DNA of 64,000 nt from Simmondsia chinensis (Eukaryota; Streptophyta; Magnoliopsida; Caryophyllales; Simmondsiaceae): NCBI GenBank assembly GCA_018398585.1, contig JAGTTD010000009.1, forward strand, positions 12,281,193 to 12,345,192, written 5' to 3'. The first letter of the stretch is position 1. Every line of letters starts with the position of its first letter. Both the position numbers and the translations under genes were made by a program. This document shows positions 11,171 through 20,712 of the stretch, one piece after another. The notes below the pieces were generated by a model, which had not been told where the DNA came from, did not search any database, and saw only the letters and a list, made by a program, of their open reading frames with translations.

Positions 11171-11859
11171 TAGGGGTGAACAAAAATTAGTCTGAACTAC
11201 CGGATTAGACCAGCCATTTTGGTCAAGGATTGGACTGGACATACCATATATTGGTCTAGTCTTCAGTCCTAGTATATGGGATTAATTCTTTTTCAGTCCG
11301 GTCTGATCCAAGACTAGTAAACCCAAAGACCGATCAACATTAATTTCGCATTAAATATCTTTTGGTATATATCTTAAATATATAATTAACACGTAACTAA
11401 AAATATTAAATCAGTTAATTAAATATTTATCTTTGTACTATTTATTGATTAAATAAATATCTTGTATAATTATAACTAAATTATATATATTTTGTACAAA
11501 TTATACCATTGTCGTTATTTTTTATTTTTTAACTTTCATAAGAAACACTTTTCTTCTTATAAATATTTTTTTTTAATTATTTGTTGATTATATAAATATC
11601 TTGTATAATAATCCTTAAAATATATATATTATGTAAATTATACCATTATCGTTATTTTTTATCTTAGCCTTTTGTATAGAAATGTTTTTCTTCTTGTAAC
11701 TGCAATTGCTATATGAAAAATAGGTCCAAATCAATTTGGTTCGATACAAACCAGTTTCTAGCCGGTCTTAGATAGGATCAACCCGGTTTTACTCGATCTC
11801 ATAATTTGATATAGTTTGGTGTTTGGTCCAATCCGGTCTTGGACTGATGTGCAACCCTA
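11171..11859. mobile_element. hAT-like non-autonomous DNA element, 689 bp
   Basis: Terminal inverted repeats TAGGGGTGAACA and TAGGGTTGCACA, with subterminal CCGGTCTxGxxC-type repeats at both ends and an AT-rich core. It is flanked by 8-bp near-identical sequences GCTGCTAC (11163-11170) and GCTGCTGC (11860-11867), the duplication size of hAT transposons. No transposase frame. It interrupts the linker upstream of the copia A reverse transcriptase, and removing it rejoins the Ala-rich coding sequence. Confidence 0.8.
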
Positions 11860-12890
11860 GCTGCTGCTACTCGTGACCATGCATCACCCTCCACGGATCT
11901 TGATGTTGTCGTGTCCAATCGTAATTCCATGGTCACAGTTCTAAAATCAAGTGTTCGTAAGCCAAAAACCATTTTGTCTCTATCACATCAAACCACATCT
12001 GCAGATTCAACTAGCTATAATGAGGCAAAACATGACTCTAAATGGTGCAATGCCATGCTTGAGGAATATCGTGCCTTGGTTCGTAGTGGTACTTGGGACC
12101 TTTTTCCTTCTGGTTCCTACTTAAATGTTTTGGGTTGTAAATTGAATAAACAGAAATGTCATGCAGATGGTAAGCTAGACTGCTATAACGCTAATCTCAT
12201 TGCTGAGGGGCATCAACAGCAGGCTGTTATTGACTTTTCTTGCACATTTAGTCCGATTACTAAAGCCGTTACAATTGGCCTTATGCTTTGCATCACCTAG
12301 TCATATAATTGGCATGTTCATCAACTGGATATCAAAAATGCTTTTCTAAATGGATATTTGTCAAAGGTTTTATATGAAGCAATCCCCTGGTTTTGTTCAT
12401 CCCAACTTTCTTAATCATGTTCGTTGTCTTCATTACGCTCTTTATGGACTTAAGCAGTCTTCGTGAACCTTGTTCTAGAGGCTCAGTTCCTTTTTGCTTG
12501 GCATGAGTTTTTTCACTTCTCTCCCTATTTTGCTTGGCATCTCCCCGTGGCATTCTTATACTTATTGGGAGTAATGAGGATTTTCTGATATCTTTTATTG
12601 ACAACCCTGCCACCACATTTGCTATGATAGATCGCAGGTGTCTTTACTATTTTCAGAGTGGAAGCCTCTTGTACATCTGCTGGTTATCATCTTTCTCAGA
12701 AGCGGTACTTGGAAGGCCTCTTAGTAAAATTTTCTTTGTGCAATAGCGTCCTCCATTTCTAGCTAAGTCATTACCAAGTCTAATGGATGCGGAGCCTCTT
12801 TCTGATGCTTCCACATATCATAGTATGGTTACTGCTTTACATTATCTAACATTAACTCTGCAAAAGTTACACATTCTATCAATGTGGTAA
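11860..12890 (+). pseudogene. Copia A reverse transcriptase
   Basis: KWCNAMLEEYRALVRSGTWD matches the start of copia RT (W..AM..E..AL..N.TW.L). FSCTFSPITKAVTI and HVHQLDIKNAFLNGYL (first catalytic Asp in QLDI.NAFL.G) follow. The YVDD box region (about 12550-12570) reads YLLGVM, so the active-site Asp pair is gone. HLSQKRYLEGLL and DASTYHSMVTALHYLTLT near 12680-12850 represent the thumb region. Several frames, several stops. Confidence 0.8.
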
Positions 12891-13263
12891 GTTAATTCAT
12901 GCATTGTCCCACCATAGTTTATTTATAGCTTGTGAAGCACATGCATTGGTATCTCAAAGGTAAGGTTCAATTTGACCTTCATTTGTGCCCTTGTTTGTTG
13001 TCTTCCTTATTGCCAACACTTATGCTAACTAGGATGGATGTCCTTACACTCGTCATTCTACTTTCAGTTATGCCATTTTTCTTGGGAAGCAACTTAATTT
13101 CCTGGAGTGCTCGGAAGTAGCACATTGTAGCTCATTGTAGCACTAAGTCCGAGTATTGTTTGATGGGTCATGCCGTCACTGAGACTTATTGGGTACGGCA
13201 ATTGCTTAAGGAACTAGGTATTTTCTTTTATTCTCCTATCATTGTCTTTTGTGACAATATAGT
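12891..13263 (+). pseudogene. Copia A RNase H, 5' part
   Basis: KHMHWYLKGKVQFDLHL corresponds to K.ILRYLKGT...L.L. TSGY-like and FLGSNLISWSARK follow, then KSEYCLMGHAVTETYWVRQL (SxEAEYRA..ATAE..WL) and VFCDNI (catalytic Asp of YCDN). The frame then leaves copia sequence at about 13264, and the remaining part appears near 30750. Confidence 0.75.
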
Positions 13264-13311
13264 GCCTCATACCTGTCTGCCAACTCTGTACCACCGATTG
13301 AAGAAAGAAAG
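13264..13311. other. Unassigned sequence left of the gypsy insertion
   Basis: This 48-bp stretch ends in the target duplication GAAAG and is not copia-like. It forms one block of about 0.5 kb with 30279-30740 once the gypsy element is removed. The block may itself be an insertion between the CDN box of RNase H and the TKHLAVDF segment. Identity unknown. Confidence 0.4.
13307..13311. repeat. Target-site duplication GAAAG, left copy
   Basis: GAAAG abuts the left LTR; the identical bases follow the right LTR at 30274-30278. This perfect duplication, 17 kb apart, proves the two LTRs belong to one insertion. Confidence 0.92.
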
Positions 13312-13813
13312 TGATGCAGCATGTGAATGGACAAATGGGTATGGGAAGGTTCTATGGCCTTCCCTTTGAATTTTTATTAAGGAAATTAACAAAAATTACA
13401 AAGAGGGGGATAGGTTCTTTCTCACAAGGTGAGAAATAGAACAAAATTAAAAATAATCTTTGGAATCAATCAACTAAAGGGCCAAGCCTAAAATCCTCCT
13501 ATTTATAGAGGAGCAAGAAACTACAAAAGGCGAGAAAATACAATTCAAAATTCAAAATACGAAATCAGATCTCAACTAAATAAAAATCGTTTCTTCCAAC
13601 TAATCTTGAAATGTTTCCATAGTTCCTCCCTTGCTTGCCGTAAAGATTGAAACAGCCGAGATCTTCCTAGATTCATATGTTGACAGAGTCCACACACTGG
13701 TCTAGGCAGTACTGCTATGCTGCACTTCAAGCCAGTGTCACCAAGTTGTCCTTACCCTCGATGACACCAAGTCATGTCCCATTCCTCCTGCTAATGCTAG
13801 CCCTACTGCATCA
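13312..13813 (-). repeat. 3' LTR of gypsy A
   Basis: 502 bp with TGATGCAG/CTGCATCA terminal inverted repeats. It aligns with 29771-30273 throughout. On the minus strand it holds a TATA-like CTATAAATAGGAGG (about 13496-13509) that could serve as promoter. Confidence 0.9.
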
Positions 13814-13821
13814 TCCGCCCC
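13814..13821 (-). promoter_or_regulatory. Polypurine tract of gypsy A
   Basis: On the minus strand GGGGCGGA lies directly before the 3' LTR start TGATGCAG. This is the expected position for the plus-strand primer of reverse transcription. Confidence 0.6.
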
Positions 13822-14150
13822 AGATTGAGGAGAATTTGACCTCGAATTCACTTGGGGTGCTACAGTATCATTCTCGCCAAAGTACGGAGTGAGGTGTTTG
13901 ATGTTGAAAACATCGGAAGTCCTCATACCTGGAGGAAGCTGAAGGTCGTAAGCGCTGTCGTTGATCCGCTCTAAAACCATCAAAGGACCAATCTTGCGTG
14001 CGATGCGCTTGTTGTATTCCCAAGCGGGAAACCTTTCTCAAGTCAGCACAGCCCACACCTTATCATCAACTTGAAATCGGACCCACCTTCTCTTCTTGTC
14101 AGAGTCTAGCTTGTACTTGGCGGTAACTTCTAATAATCGAACCTAGATTT
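13822..14150 (-). pseudogene. Gypsy A integrase C-terminal domain
   Basis: MMVLERINDSAYDLQLPPGM then DVFNIKHLTPYFGEND matches the GPF.IL.RINDNAY...LP....SNVFNVKHL.PY end of plant gypsy integrases. It continues with SRSNSPQSGADDAV to the polypurine tract with no chromodomain. Adjacent upstream codons are in other frames. Confidence 0.8.
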
Positions 14151-14752
14151 GTTCATGCACATCCTTGAGGGAGTTGATGAAGTCTTCCGCCTTCCCATGA
14201 GGTCTGGTCAAATCTGGAACCTGCGTCAAGTCCATCAGAGCTTGAGGAATGAACCTGTAAACAATGTGAAATGGATCGAAGCCGGTAGTACAATTGACAG
14301 AACTGCTGTAAGCACTTGATGAAGCTTGGATTGGCGTTTTCAGCTACAAGGTAGCGAAGAAGGTTGCCAAGGGATCGATTGATGACCTCGGTTTGGGGGT
14401 GATGGACGGTACTAAATGCTAAGGATGTGTTGGCCATCTTCCATAAGGTCCTCCAGAAATGATTATCTCTATCGGACAGAATGCTCAAGTGCAATCTATG
14501 AAGCTTGTAAACCTCTTTGAAGTATAGCCCGGCAACATGAATGGCGTCTGCAGCTCTCTTACACCCTATGAAATGCGCCATTTTTGAAAAGCGATCAACC
14601 ACTACGAATATCGGGTCAATACTACCAGCGGTCCACGGTAAACCCAACATGAAATCCATGCTGACATCCGCCCATGGTTGGCTCGGAATAGGTAGCGGTA
14701 AGTATAGCCCAGCATTGGTGACGCCTCCCTTGCAAATTTGGCAACACGGCAA
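14151..14752 (-). pseudogene. Gypsy A integrase core
   Basis: A 199-codon open frame. It starts in the zinc box (CCQICKGG), continues with PWADVSMDFMLGLP (first catalytic Asp) and FVVVDRFSKMAHFIGCKR, then LSDRDNHFWRTLW (second Asp) and HPQTEVINRSLGNLLR (Glu). All three catalytic residues are present. The last about 60 codons leave the family pattern because of a frameshift near 14330. Confidence 0.85.
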
Positions 14753-15113
14753 CGTTGGACGAATCTCTCCACTTTACAGTGTAATGTTGGCCAATAATAG
14801 CCGGCGGAAATGAGCTTGAATGTCTTGTCTCGCCCCATGTGTCCCACATTGTGCCTTTCTTCAATTATCTTGAGCCGCCAACTCGAATGAGGAACACAAA
14901 GTTGATTGCCTCAAAATAGGAAGCCTCCATGAATGGAGTAGTCTGAGTTGATCCCATCTAGTGCTTTGCGCCAAATACTACCGAAAGTGAGATCATCCTT
15001 GTATAGACCCGCCATGTGCTCGAAACCCGTGACGTTGGTTCTGCTTTGCGCAAAGACTAAGCCGCGTCTACTCAAAGCATCTGCGACCTTGTTCAGCTTG
15101 CTTGACTTGTGTT
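14753..15113 (-). pseudogene. Gypsy A RNase H/integrase linker and zinc-binding domain
   Basis: KVADALSRRG (end of RNase H) is visible on the minus strand near 15088-15059. ERHNVGHMGRDKTFKLISAG and YYWPTLHCKVERFVQRCRVA follow, the H-H-C-C zinc domain. The last Cys is reached only by a frame change into the core frame. Confidence 0.75.
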
Positions 15114-15571
15114 TTATGGTGAAGTGGAATAGTGGATGTAACTAGCCCACTTAGCATGATGATCAGAAAGCTTGTCTTGGCTATGCATGAATTTAAGGGC
15201 CACGTTGTTTGAGTAAAGGACGAATTCTTGGTTCGCCAGGTATGCTCGCCAATGTCTCAAAGCTCTTACCAATGCATAAAATTCCAAGTCATATGTGGTG
15301 TAGTTTAACTTGCTACTGTCCAACTTCTCACTAAAGTAGGTGATTGGCCTCCCATGTTGGCTGAGTATGGCACCGATACCAATTTTGGATGCGTTAGTGT
15401 GCAACTCAAAAGTCTGTCGAAAATCGAGAAGTGCTAGCACTGGTGCTGCGATTAACTTCTCTTTGATCTTGGCAAATGGTGACTGCACACGCGGAGTCCA
15501 CACAAATGTTACCTTTTTCAAACACTCGGTGAATGGCACCATGATGGCGCTAAAGGCTAGAATGAAGCGCC
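15114..15571 (-). pseudogene. Gypsy A RNase H
   Basis: From the plastid-block junction the frame reads RRFILAFSAIMVPFTECLKK, then LLDFRQTFELHTNASKIGIG and YDLEFYALVRALRHWRAYL, and VLYSNNVALKFM. Usual gypsy RNase H has ECDASG and YSDHEAL; here both Asp positions are Asn (HTNAS, YSNN), so the active site is destroyed. Glu of the YD.EFYAL box remains. Confidence 0.85.
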
Positions 15572-15739
15572 TATGTAAGACGAGTAAGGACTTTGTTTGC
15601 CCAAGTCCCTTGCTTGAAGGACTATCGCACTATCAATAGTATTGCTGCGCTATTCATGGTGCTACCGTGGAAAATACTTATTTCCATTTATTAAATGAAG
15701 GAATTTCTACAGGAAGAAGCCATAAGATCTCAAGTTGCA

Positions 15740-15900
15740 TAGATTGAGTAGCTCTTGATGGAATACGCACTGCTTCCATAATGAGTACTGTTTTACCCAC
15801 TCCGGCTCCCCCAAATAGTCAGATTTTTCCTCCGTGCCGGTAAGGGGCTTGGTGTGACAAGTGCATAATGTCCACTAGAATGTCCATGGATTCTGCTTCC
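15740..15900 (-). pseudogene. atpB: atpB fragment (plastid ATP synthase beta)
   Basis: The minus strand reads APYRHGGKI, a stop, then LFGGAGVGKTVLIME, the P-loop region of the CF1 beta subunit. After ME the sequence diverges from atpB (AVRIPSRATQ). Upstream residues (EAESMDILVDIM) are not the usual beta sequence either. It is a short, chimeric piece. Confidence 0.65.
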
Positions 15901-16409
15901 AACTGCCTTTCTATTGTGCCTTCTATTCCTATCTTATTCTTATTTATGCGATAAATGCATTTTTTTGGCTGTAGGATGCCAAAACGTTAAGAGTCTTATT
16001 CTATGGACGATGTATGGAACTTTGATCCAAGTCAAGCTGTTATCTTCATTCTCAAATCCATATTGATAGCTCGATTTTAAGTGATAGTAACAATTACAGT
16101 GACAGCTACATTTTTAGTTACATTTTTAGTGAAAGTCGAAATAAGAGTGAAAGTTCTATGAGCAGATTATGGATGAATCAGTCTTGATGCTTTATTACAC
16201 TGCTTTTTAGCTTTTCATGAGATGATTCACAAACCTTACATTTAGGGATCATATATCCGATAGTTTACAATATAGATATATATTTAACAAAAGTATTCTA
16301 AGAAAAGATATTAATAGATATCGGTAGCTATCCTATCATACCCAAACAAAGAATGTAGTACAACTAATTTCTAACATCTCGTAGAAAAGTGTATAAACAA
16401 ACAAAAAAA

Positions 16410-16525
16410 GTCGCATCAGCATTTAGGTTCTAGATCCAAGTGGTAGTTTCAGGGCCCTTGCCTATTATTCTTAAAAAATGACTAGGTCTAGCCCATTCCT
16501 CGAAAGAAGCAAAACTTAATCGAAT
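16410..16525 (-). pseudogene. psaA: psaA fragment 1 (photosystem I), minus strand
   Basis: The translation [20 protein letters not shown] followed by TTTWI, stop, NLNADA matches the N-terminal part of the P700 apoprotein A1. Several substitutions and one stop. It overlaps in content with the + strand copy at 17652-17750. Confidence 0.85.
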
Positions 16526-16779
16526 CGTATGTACTGGTCATTGTAATCACATATATCTTGCCAAGAATTCTAATTTATTGGCAACTCTAAATGAATTGTT
16601 TTATGTGAAGAAGAGATGGTAACTATTATAAAGATTTAGATCCCCTTACAGTTAGGAAAGCAAGTGCCTCGTGGATTGGATTTCACTTGACTATCTACGG
16701 CTCCATTGCAAATCAAGACAACTAACGAAAGGGGCAGAAAGGACATATCACCTGCCAGATACCTGCTATAGGCCAAGCA

Positions 16780-17090
16780 GCTAAGAATAAGTGTAAAGAA
16801 CGAGAATTGTTCATATTGGAAGATCAATCAGCCAAAACAACCATGAGCACCTACGATTTTATAAGTTTCTTCCTCTTTACTAAATCTGTAACCTTCATTA
16901 GCAGATTCATCGATGAAAATCGGATTGTTGTGAATAACGTATCAAAGCTACTTCCTCTGTTTGATCAAGATTATTCGTATCCGTACGGGACCCTCTTCCC
17001 CCCTCGAGTTAGACAAACAAAGAAGGGGGAGGTCCCTTTAAATAATAATAATAATAGACCAATCAATCGAATACTGATTAATACGTAATC
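16780..17090. other. Unassigned part of the organelle-like block
   Basis: An open stretch of 93 codons on + ends in an Asn-rich run from AAT repeats. I do not recognise it as a gene. The base composition fits plastid intergenic DNA. Confidence 0.3.
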
Positions 17091-17559
17091 AATCGACCAC
17101 TACTTGAAAACGACTCTTCTGCTCAGAAAAAGAGTAACTTCTTCTTTCAGTGCAATTAGGCAAATGCACAAGTAGCTGAACTGGACTAACCCAACTCTTA
17201 TCCATATCTGTACTATACTTGGTAATCTACAAAAGTACCAAAAGGATCTAAGACAGCCTCAATGCCATTCAATCAAGTTTGATTTGGAATAAATGTTTGA
17301 TCTTCTCTATTCTATGAAGGAAGAGAATAGCCAATTGAGACAGAATTTGTAACTTGCTATCCTCTTGCCTAGCAAGTCAAGAAGACCGAAATTGGAAAAG
17401 GAGATACGAATGAAGAAGATTTACCTTGAACTAGTTCATCTATTTGTAAAAGTTGATGGATGAAACTTTAAGCAAAATAAAAGTAAGAGTTGCCTTTTGA
17501 TTATTTCGGATTGATCAGAATCAATACAAATCGATTGGTTGAATGGTTTTCAATCTTTT

Positions 17560-17750
17560 GGGTACATTTTCAGTTAGTGTGAAAAAAGAGTTCAAGTAAA
17601 TTAGAGTTTGTTCTTTCTTCGATAGAATCTTGTCCGAAAAGAGGAGGACTTAATGATTATTCGTTTTCCAGAACCAAAAGTAAAGCTTTTGGTAGATAGG
17701 GATCCCATAAAAACTTCTTTCGAGGAATGGGCCAGACCTGGTCATTTTTC
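17560..17750 (+). pseudogene. psaA: psaA 5' leader and fragment 2, plus strand
   Basis: ATG at 17652 opens [20 protein letters not shown] and continues [16 protein letters not shown], then stops. The roughly 90 bp before the ATG (CGATAGAATCTTGTC, GAGGAGGACTTA just before ATG) look like the plastid psaA leader with its Shine-Dalgarno-like GGAGG. It shares residues TSFEEWARP with fragment 1 in opposite orientation. Confidence 0.9.
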
Positions 17751-17854
17751 TCGAAAAATATAGAAGAAGGGGGTCTGTGCACCAACATCACGTTTACTAT
17801 TTGTTCTTTATTCAACACACTTCCACTGCAGTGTTCGAGTAGATACTCTTATTT

Positions 17855-17921
17855 TCACTCGACAAATTTTTTTCCTTGGTTAACTATAATTGTTGTTCTG
17901 CCTATATTTGCGGGTTCTTAA
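17855..17921 (+). pseudogene. ndhD: ndhD N-terminal fragment
   Basis: STNFFPWLTIIVVLPIFAGS matches the start of plastid NDH subunit 4 (NYFPWLTIIVVLPIFAGS in the usual gene). A stop follows directly, and no downstream ndhD sequence is present. Confidence 0.8.
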
Positions 17922-17924
17922 TTA

Positions 17925-18075
17925 CCTAGCATGGATATTGGCAGGAATTGAATTAGGTACTAGGTCTCATGTCGAAATACTATGGGTTGTATCTGTAGAC
18001 ATGGAAAGGAATGTTTTTATGTTAGCAATAGAGCCTGTAGTTGCCGACATATTTTTAGAAAGGAGAGAATTTGAT
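17925..18075. other. Unassigned segment between ndhD and psbC fragments
   Basis: Open on both strands for about 45 codons but not recognised. It is probably another organelle piece, by position. Confidence 0.3.
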
Positions 18076-18079
18076 AGCA

Positions 18080-18205
18080 TCCCCCAACCTAAAGTAACTA
18101 GGTGGGGTAGTAATATTAATCCTTGTTCATACATCGGTTTTTCTGGTACGAAATGAGCCACTTCAAATAGGTTCATTGCTCCGGCTGTAAGCACACCTCC
18201 TTCAC
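18080..18205 (-). pseudogene. psbC: psbC fragment (photosystem II CP43)
   Basis: [20 protein letters not shown] continues [14 protein letters not shown], the first transmembrane segments of CP43 with a single visible change (A to V). Beyond GWG the sequence leaves psbC. Confidence 0.9.
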
Positions 18206-18209
18206 TTTT

Positions 18210-18509
18210 AATGAGACGCAGGAGCAAGACGACAGAGCAAACATTTGGCCTTATTCACTCTTCTACAGGACTGCTAGACTGGATTATAACCTAGATTAGA
18301 TCGATTCTTTTTTTAATTTCTATACGCACAATTCCCTCAGTACGCGTAATTCTCTTGTCCTTTGAAATTGTCAATATAATGTAATGATCAGATCCTTTAG
18401 ATCTTTCCATCTTTAAAGATTTCATAGAGTTTTTTTATTGGTTATTCCAATTTATCAATAAAGCATTCGATATTTCAATAAGTCAGATCTAAGCGTTGGC
18501 TAGGTAAGC
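18210..18509. other. AT-rich right end of the organelle-like block
   Basis: Plastid-like intergenic composition and no recognisable gene. The junction with gypsy RT is at about 18509/18510, directly after the SFY codons. Confidence 0.5.
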
Positions 18510-19410
18510 GTAGAATGACGCCAGTCTGTGAAAGCTTCTCACCTGGCCAACCGTCTTAGGTTCTGACCAATCCTTGATTGCCTTGATCTTACCTTCATCA
18601 GCTGAAATCCCATCCTTGGACACAACAAACCCAAGGAAGGTGACTCCATCCTTTATGAATTCACACTTCTTGAGTGTGGCGAATAAGCACTGGACTCTCA
18701 AAGTCTGAAGCAATTCTCTGAGATGGCGAAGATTATCTACGTGGTCATGGCTGAAGATGAGGATGTCATCGAAGTGCACAACAACATATTTACCAAGGAA
18801 GGGGCGAATCTGGTTCATGAATCTCATAAATGTACTTGGGGGATTGGATAATCCGAACGGCGTAACCATCCACTAATAAAGACCCTCTCTCGTCTTAAAG
18901 GCCGCCTTCCACTCATCCCCAGGTATGACGCAGATCTAATGATACCCGCTCCTGGTGAACACATTGGGGCACTGAAGCTGGTCTAACAAATCATCAAGTC
19001 TCGGAATTGGAAATCTGTAGTGTACCATGATCTTATTTATGGCGCGGCTATCCATGCACATCCGCTGTGGTCCGTCCTTCTTCGGCGCTAGCAAAGCTGG
19101 AACTGCGCACGAACTTAGGCTTTCTCTAATGAACCCCTTGGCAAGGAGTTCTTTGACTTGTCGTCTTAACTCTTCATGCTTAGTAGGGCTCATCCAGTAG
19201 TGAGGACGGTTGGGTCAGGAAGCGCCTGGCATTAGGTCAATACAGTGTTGCACATCTCTCAATGGCGAGAGTGAAGCTGGGAGCTCCTTCGAAAAAATGT
19301 CAGCATAGTCTTCCAATAATGTTTTGATCTCCCTTGGTAACTCCTTCTCCTTACCAATCAGAACGAACAATAGTTTGGTCTCGCCAACTTCTTTAGCAAA
19401 CATCACACAG
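18510..19410 (-). pseudogene. Gypsy A reverse transcriptase
   Basis: Starting near 19400, the order is [57 protein letters not shown] then RLDDLLDQL (first catalytic Asp region), TPFGLSNPPSTFMRFMN and VVHFDDILIFS (the Y/F-x-DD box near 18765-18775, intact). TVGQVRSFHRLASFY ends it. Frameshifts occur around 18870-18935 and 19200. Confidence 0.88.
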
Positions 19411-19890
19411 CTCTGGACATTTGGGTGTTCAGCTTCAGGAGATTTTGGCTTCTTCTCTCTCCTTGGATGTAAGATTGTTTTAACTCCCTCGTCGAGGAAG
19501 CTGTAAATATTCTTTCGTCTGTCATGTATAGCTCCTCAATCAAATTGCCAAGGAAGCCCCAACAACATGTGACACACATTCATGGTCACCACATCACACT
19601 AGACGCCGTCCTTGTATTTAGGACCAATGGAGAAATTAACAAAACAACACTTTGAAACCATCACCTGGTTTCCTTTCTTCAGCCAAGAAAGTTTATAAAT
19701 ATGCAAGTGTGCCTCCGTCTTTAATCCCAATTTTGTCATGGCGTTTTCGAAAATCACATTTTCACAACTCCTAAAATCAAAAACCATGAGGCATACCTTG
19801 CCGCCAATGTTGCAGGTTGTCTGAAAAATGTTGTTCCATAGCCAACGTTCCCCGTTCTCTTCTCTTGGCATGAAACACGTATTCCTAACA
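19411..19890 (-). pseudogene. Gypsy A protease region
   Basis: CLMVFDFRSCENVIFENAMT corresponds to the aspartic protease start, where D-S-G is expected; here D-F-R. KLGLKTEAHLHIYKLSWLKK follows, then CDVVTMNVCHMLLGLPWQFD, the typical end of plant gypsy protease (CDVV.M..CHLLLGRPWQ.D). Confidence 0.8.
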
Positions 19891-20712
19891 ACAAGTCCAA
19901 GATATTGTCCCTAAACATTGATAATGTCATTGGCCTCTGGTTCCCCCAACTCTTCAAAAGTGTTCTCATCAACAGTATCATCTTCCTCAGCTCTCGGCTC
20001 CTTAATGAGGAGGACCTTTCCCAGTCTATCTTCCTTGTGGCAATCTGAGGATAGATATCCTACCTCCCCACATTTAAAGCAATGAATTCTAGAAGAACCC
20101 GCCAAGTCTTGGTTGACTTGTCTAATAGTGTTGGCGGGTGGCATCCTCAACTGAGCATTTGGGTTTGGTGGTGCCTGAGTCTATCGCCTTCCTCCGGCTG
20201 GCATGGTTTAGGTACCGCCAGCTGGACAGCGCCTTTGCTAACTCTCTACTTGCGCAGCTCTATGAGCGGCTTCTAACACGGTGAAGATATCAAACATATT
20301 AAAGACATCTTGTGTGCTCTCCCTCAATTTGCCAATGTATCTATCAACCAACTGTTCCCCTAATTCCGCCAAGTCATTCCTGGCAACCAAAGCATGGAAC
20401 TCAAACATATACTCCTCCATGGTTCCTAAACTTCAGCGAAGGCTCTGTAAGCGTTAGTATATCAAAAGGGCGTGATTATGAGGCAAGAAGGCGCTTCTTC
20501 ATCTTCTCTCAAGATTCGATTTTAGGTTTGCCTTATCTGAATTGGATCTGCATTTGTTGGTACCACCAGGTGGCAGCCCTTTCATGAAGGCGAGTAGCAA
20601 CCAGTGGCGCCTGCTTTCATTTCGGGATATCCCGAAACTCTAAGACTTCCTCAACAGCAACAATCTAATCAAGGAACTCTTCCAGGCATCCTCTTCCATT
20701 AAACTTCGGAAT
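19891..20712 (-). pseudogene. Gypsy A gag, C-terminal two thirds with zinc knuckle
   Basis: Read right to left from the copia B junction: IPKFNGRGCLEEFLDWI, then ATWWYQQMQIQF (gag core WW motif), MEEYMFEFHALVARNDLAEL and QLVDRYIGKLR. A zinc knuckle CFKCGEVGYLSSDC follows at 20040-20081. The knuckle is C-x2-C-x4-H-x4-C with His replaced by Tyr. An acidic tail follows. The upstream part of gag is at 29393-29750, beyond copia B. Confidence 0.85.

Larger units (their letters stand above)
15572..18509. other. Plastid/organelle-derived mosaic block inside gypsy A
   Basis: Gypsy RT ends at ...LASFY (about 18510) and RNase H resumes with RRF (about 15571). Gypsy coding flanks the block on both sides with essentially nothing missing, so it was inserted. 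It holds fragments of plastid photosynthesis genes in scrambled order and both orientations: atpB-like, psaA twice in opposite directions, ndhD, psbC. Shuffling suggests either transfer through a mitochondrial genome or joining of several fragments during nuclear integration. No target duplication could be recognised. It is not a functional gene cluster. Confidence 0.8.

Noticed and set aside
15572..18509. Functional plastid gene cluster or plastid genome fragment
   Set aside because: Pieces are 60-190 bp, scrambled, with stops, and flanked on both sides by nuclear retrotransposon coding sequence.
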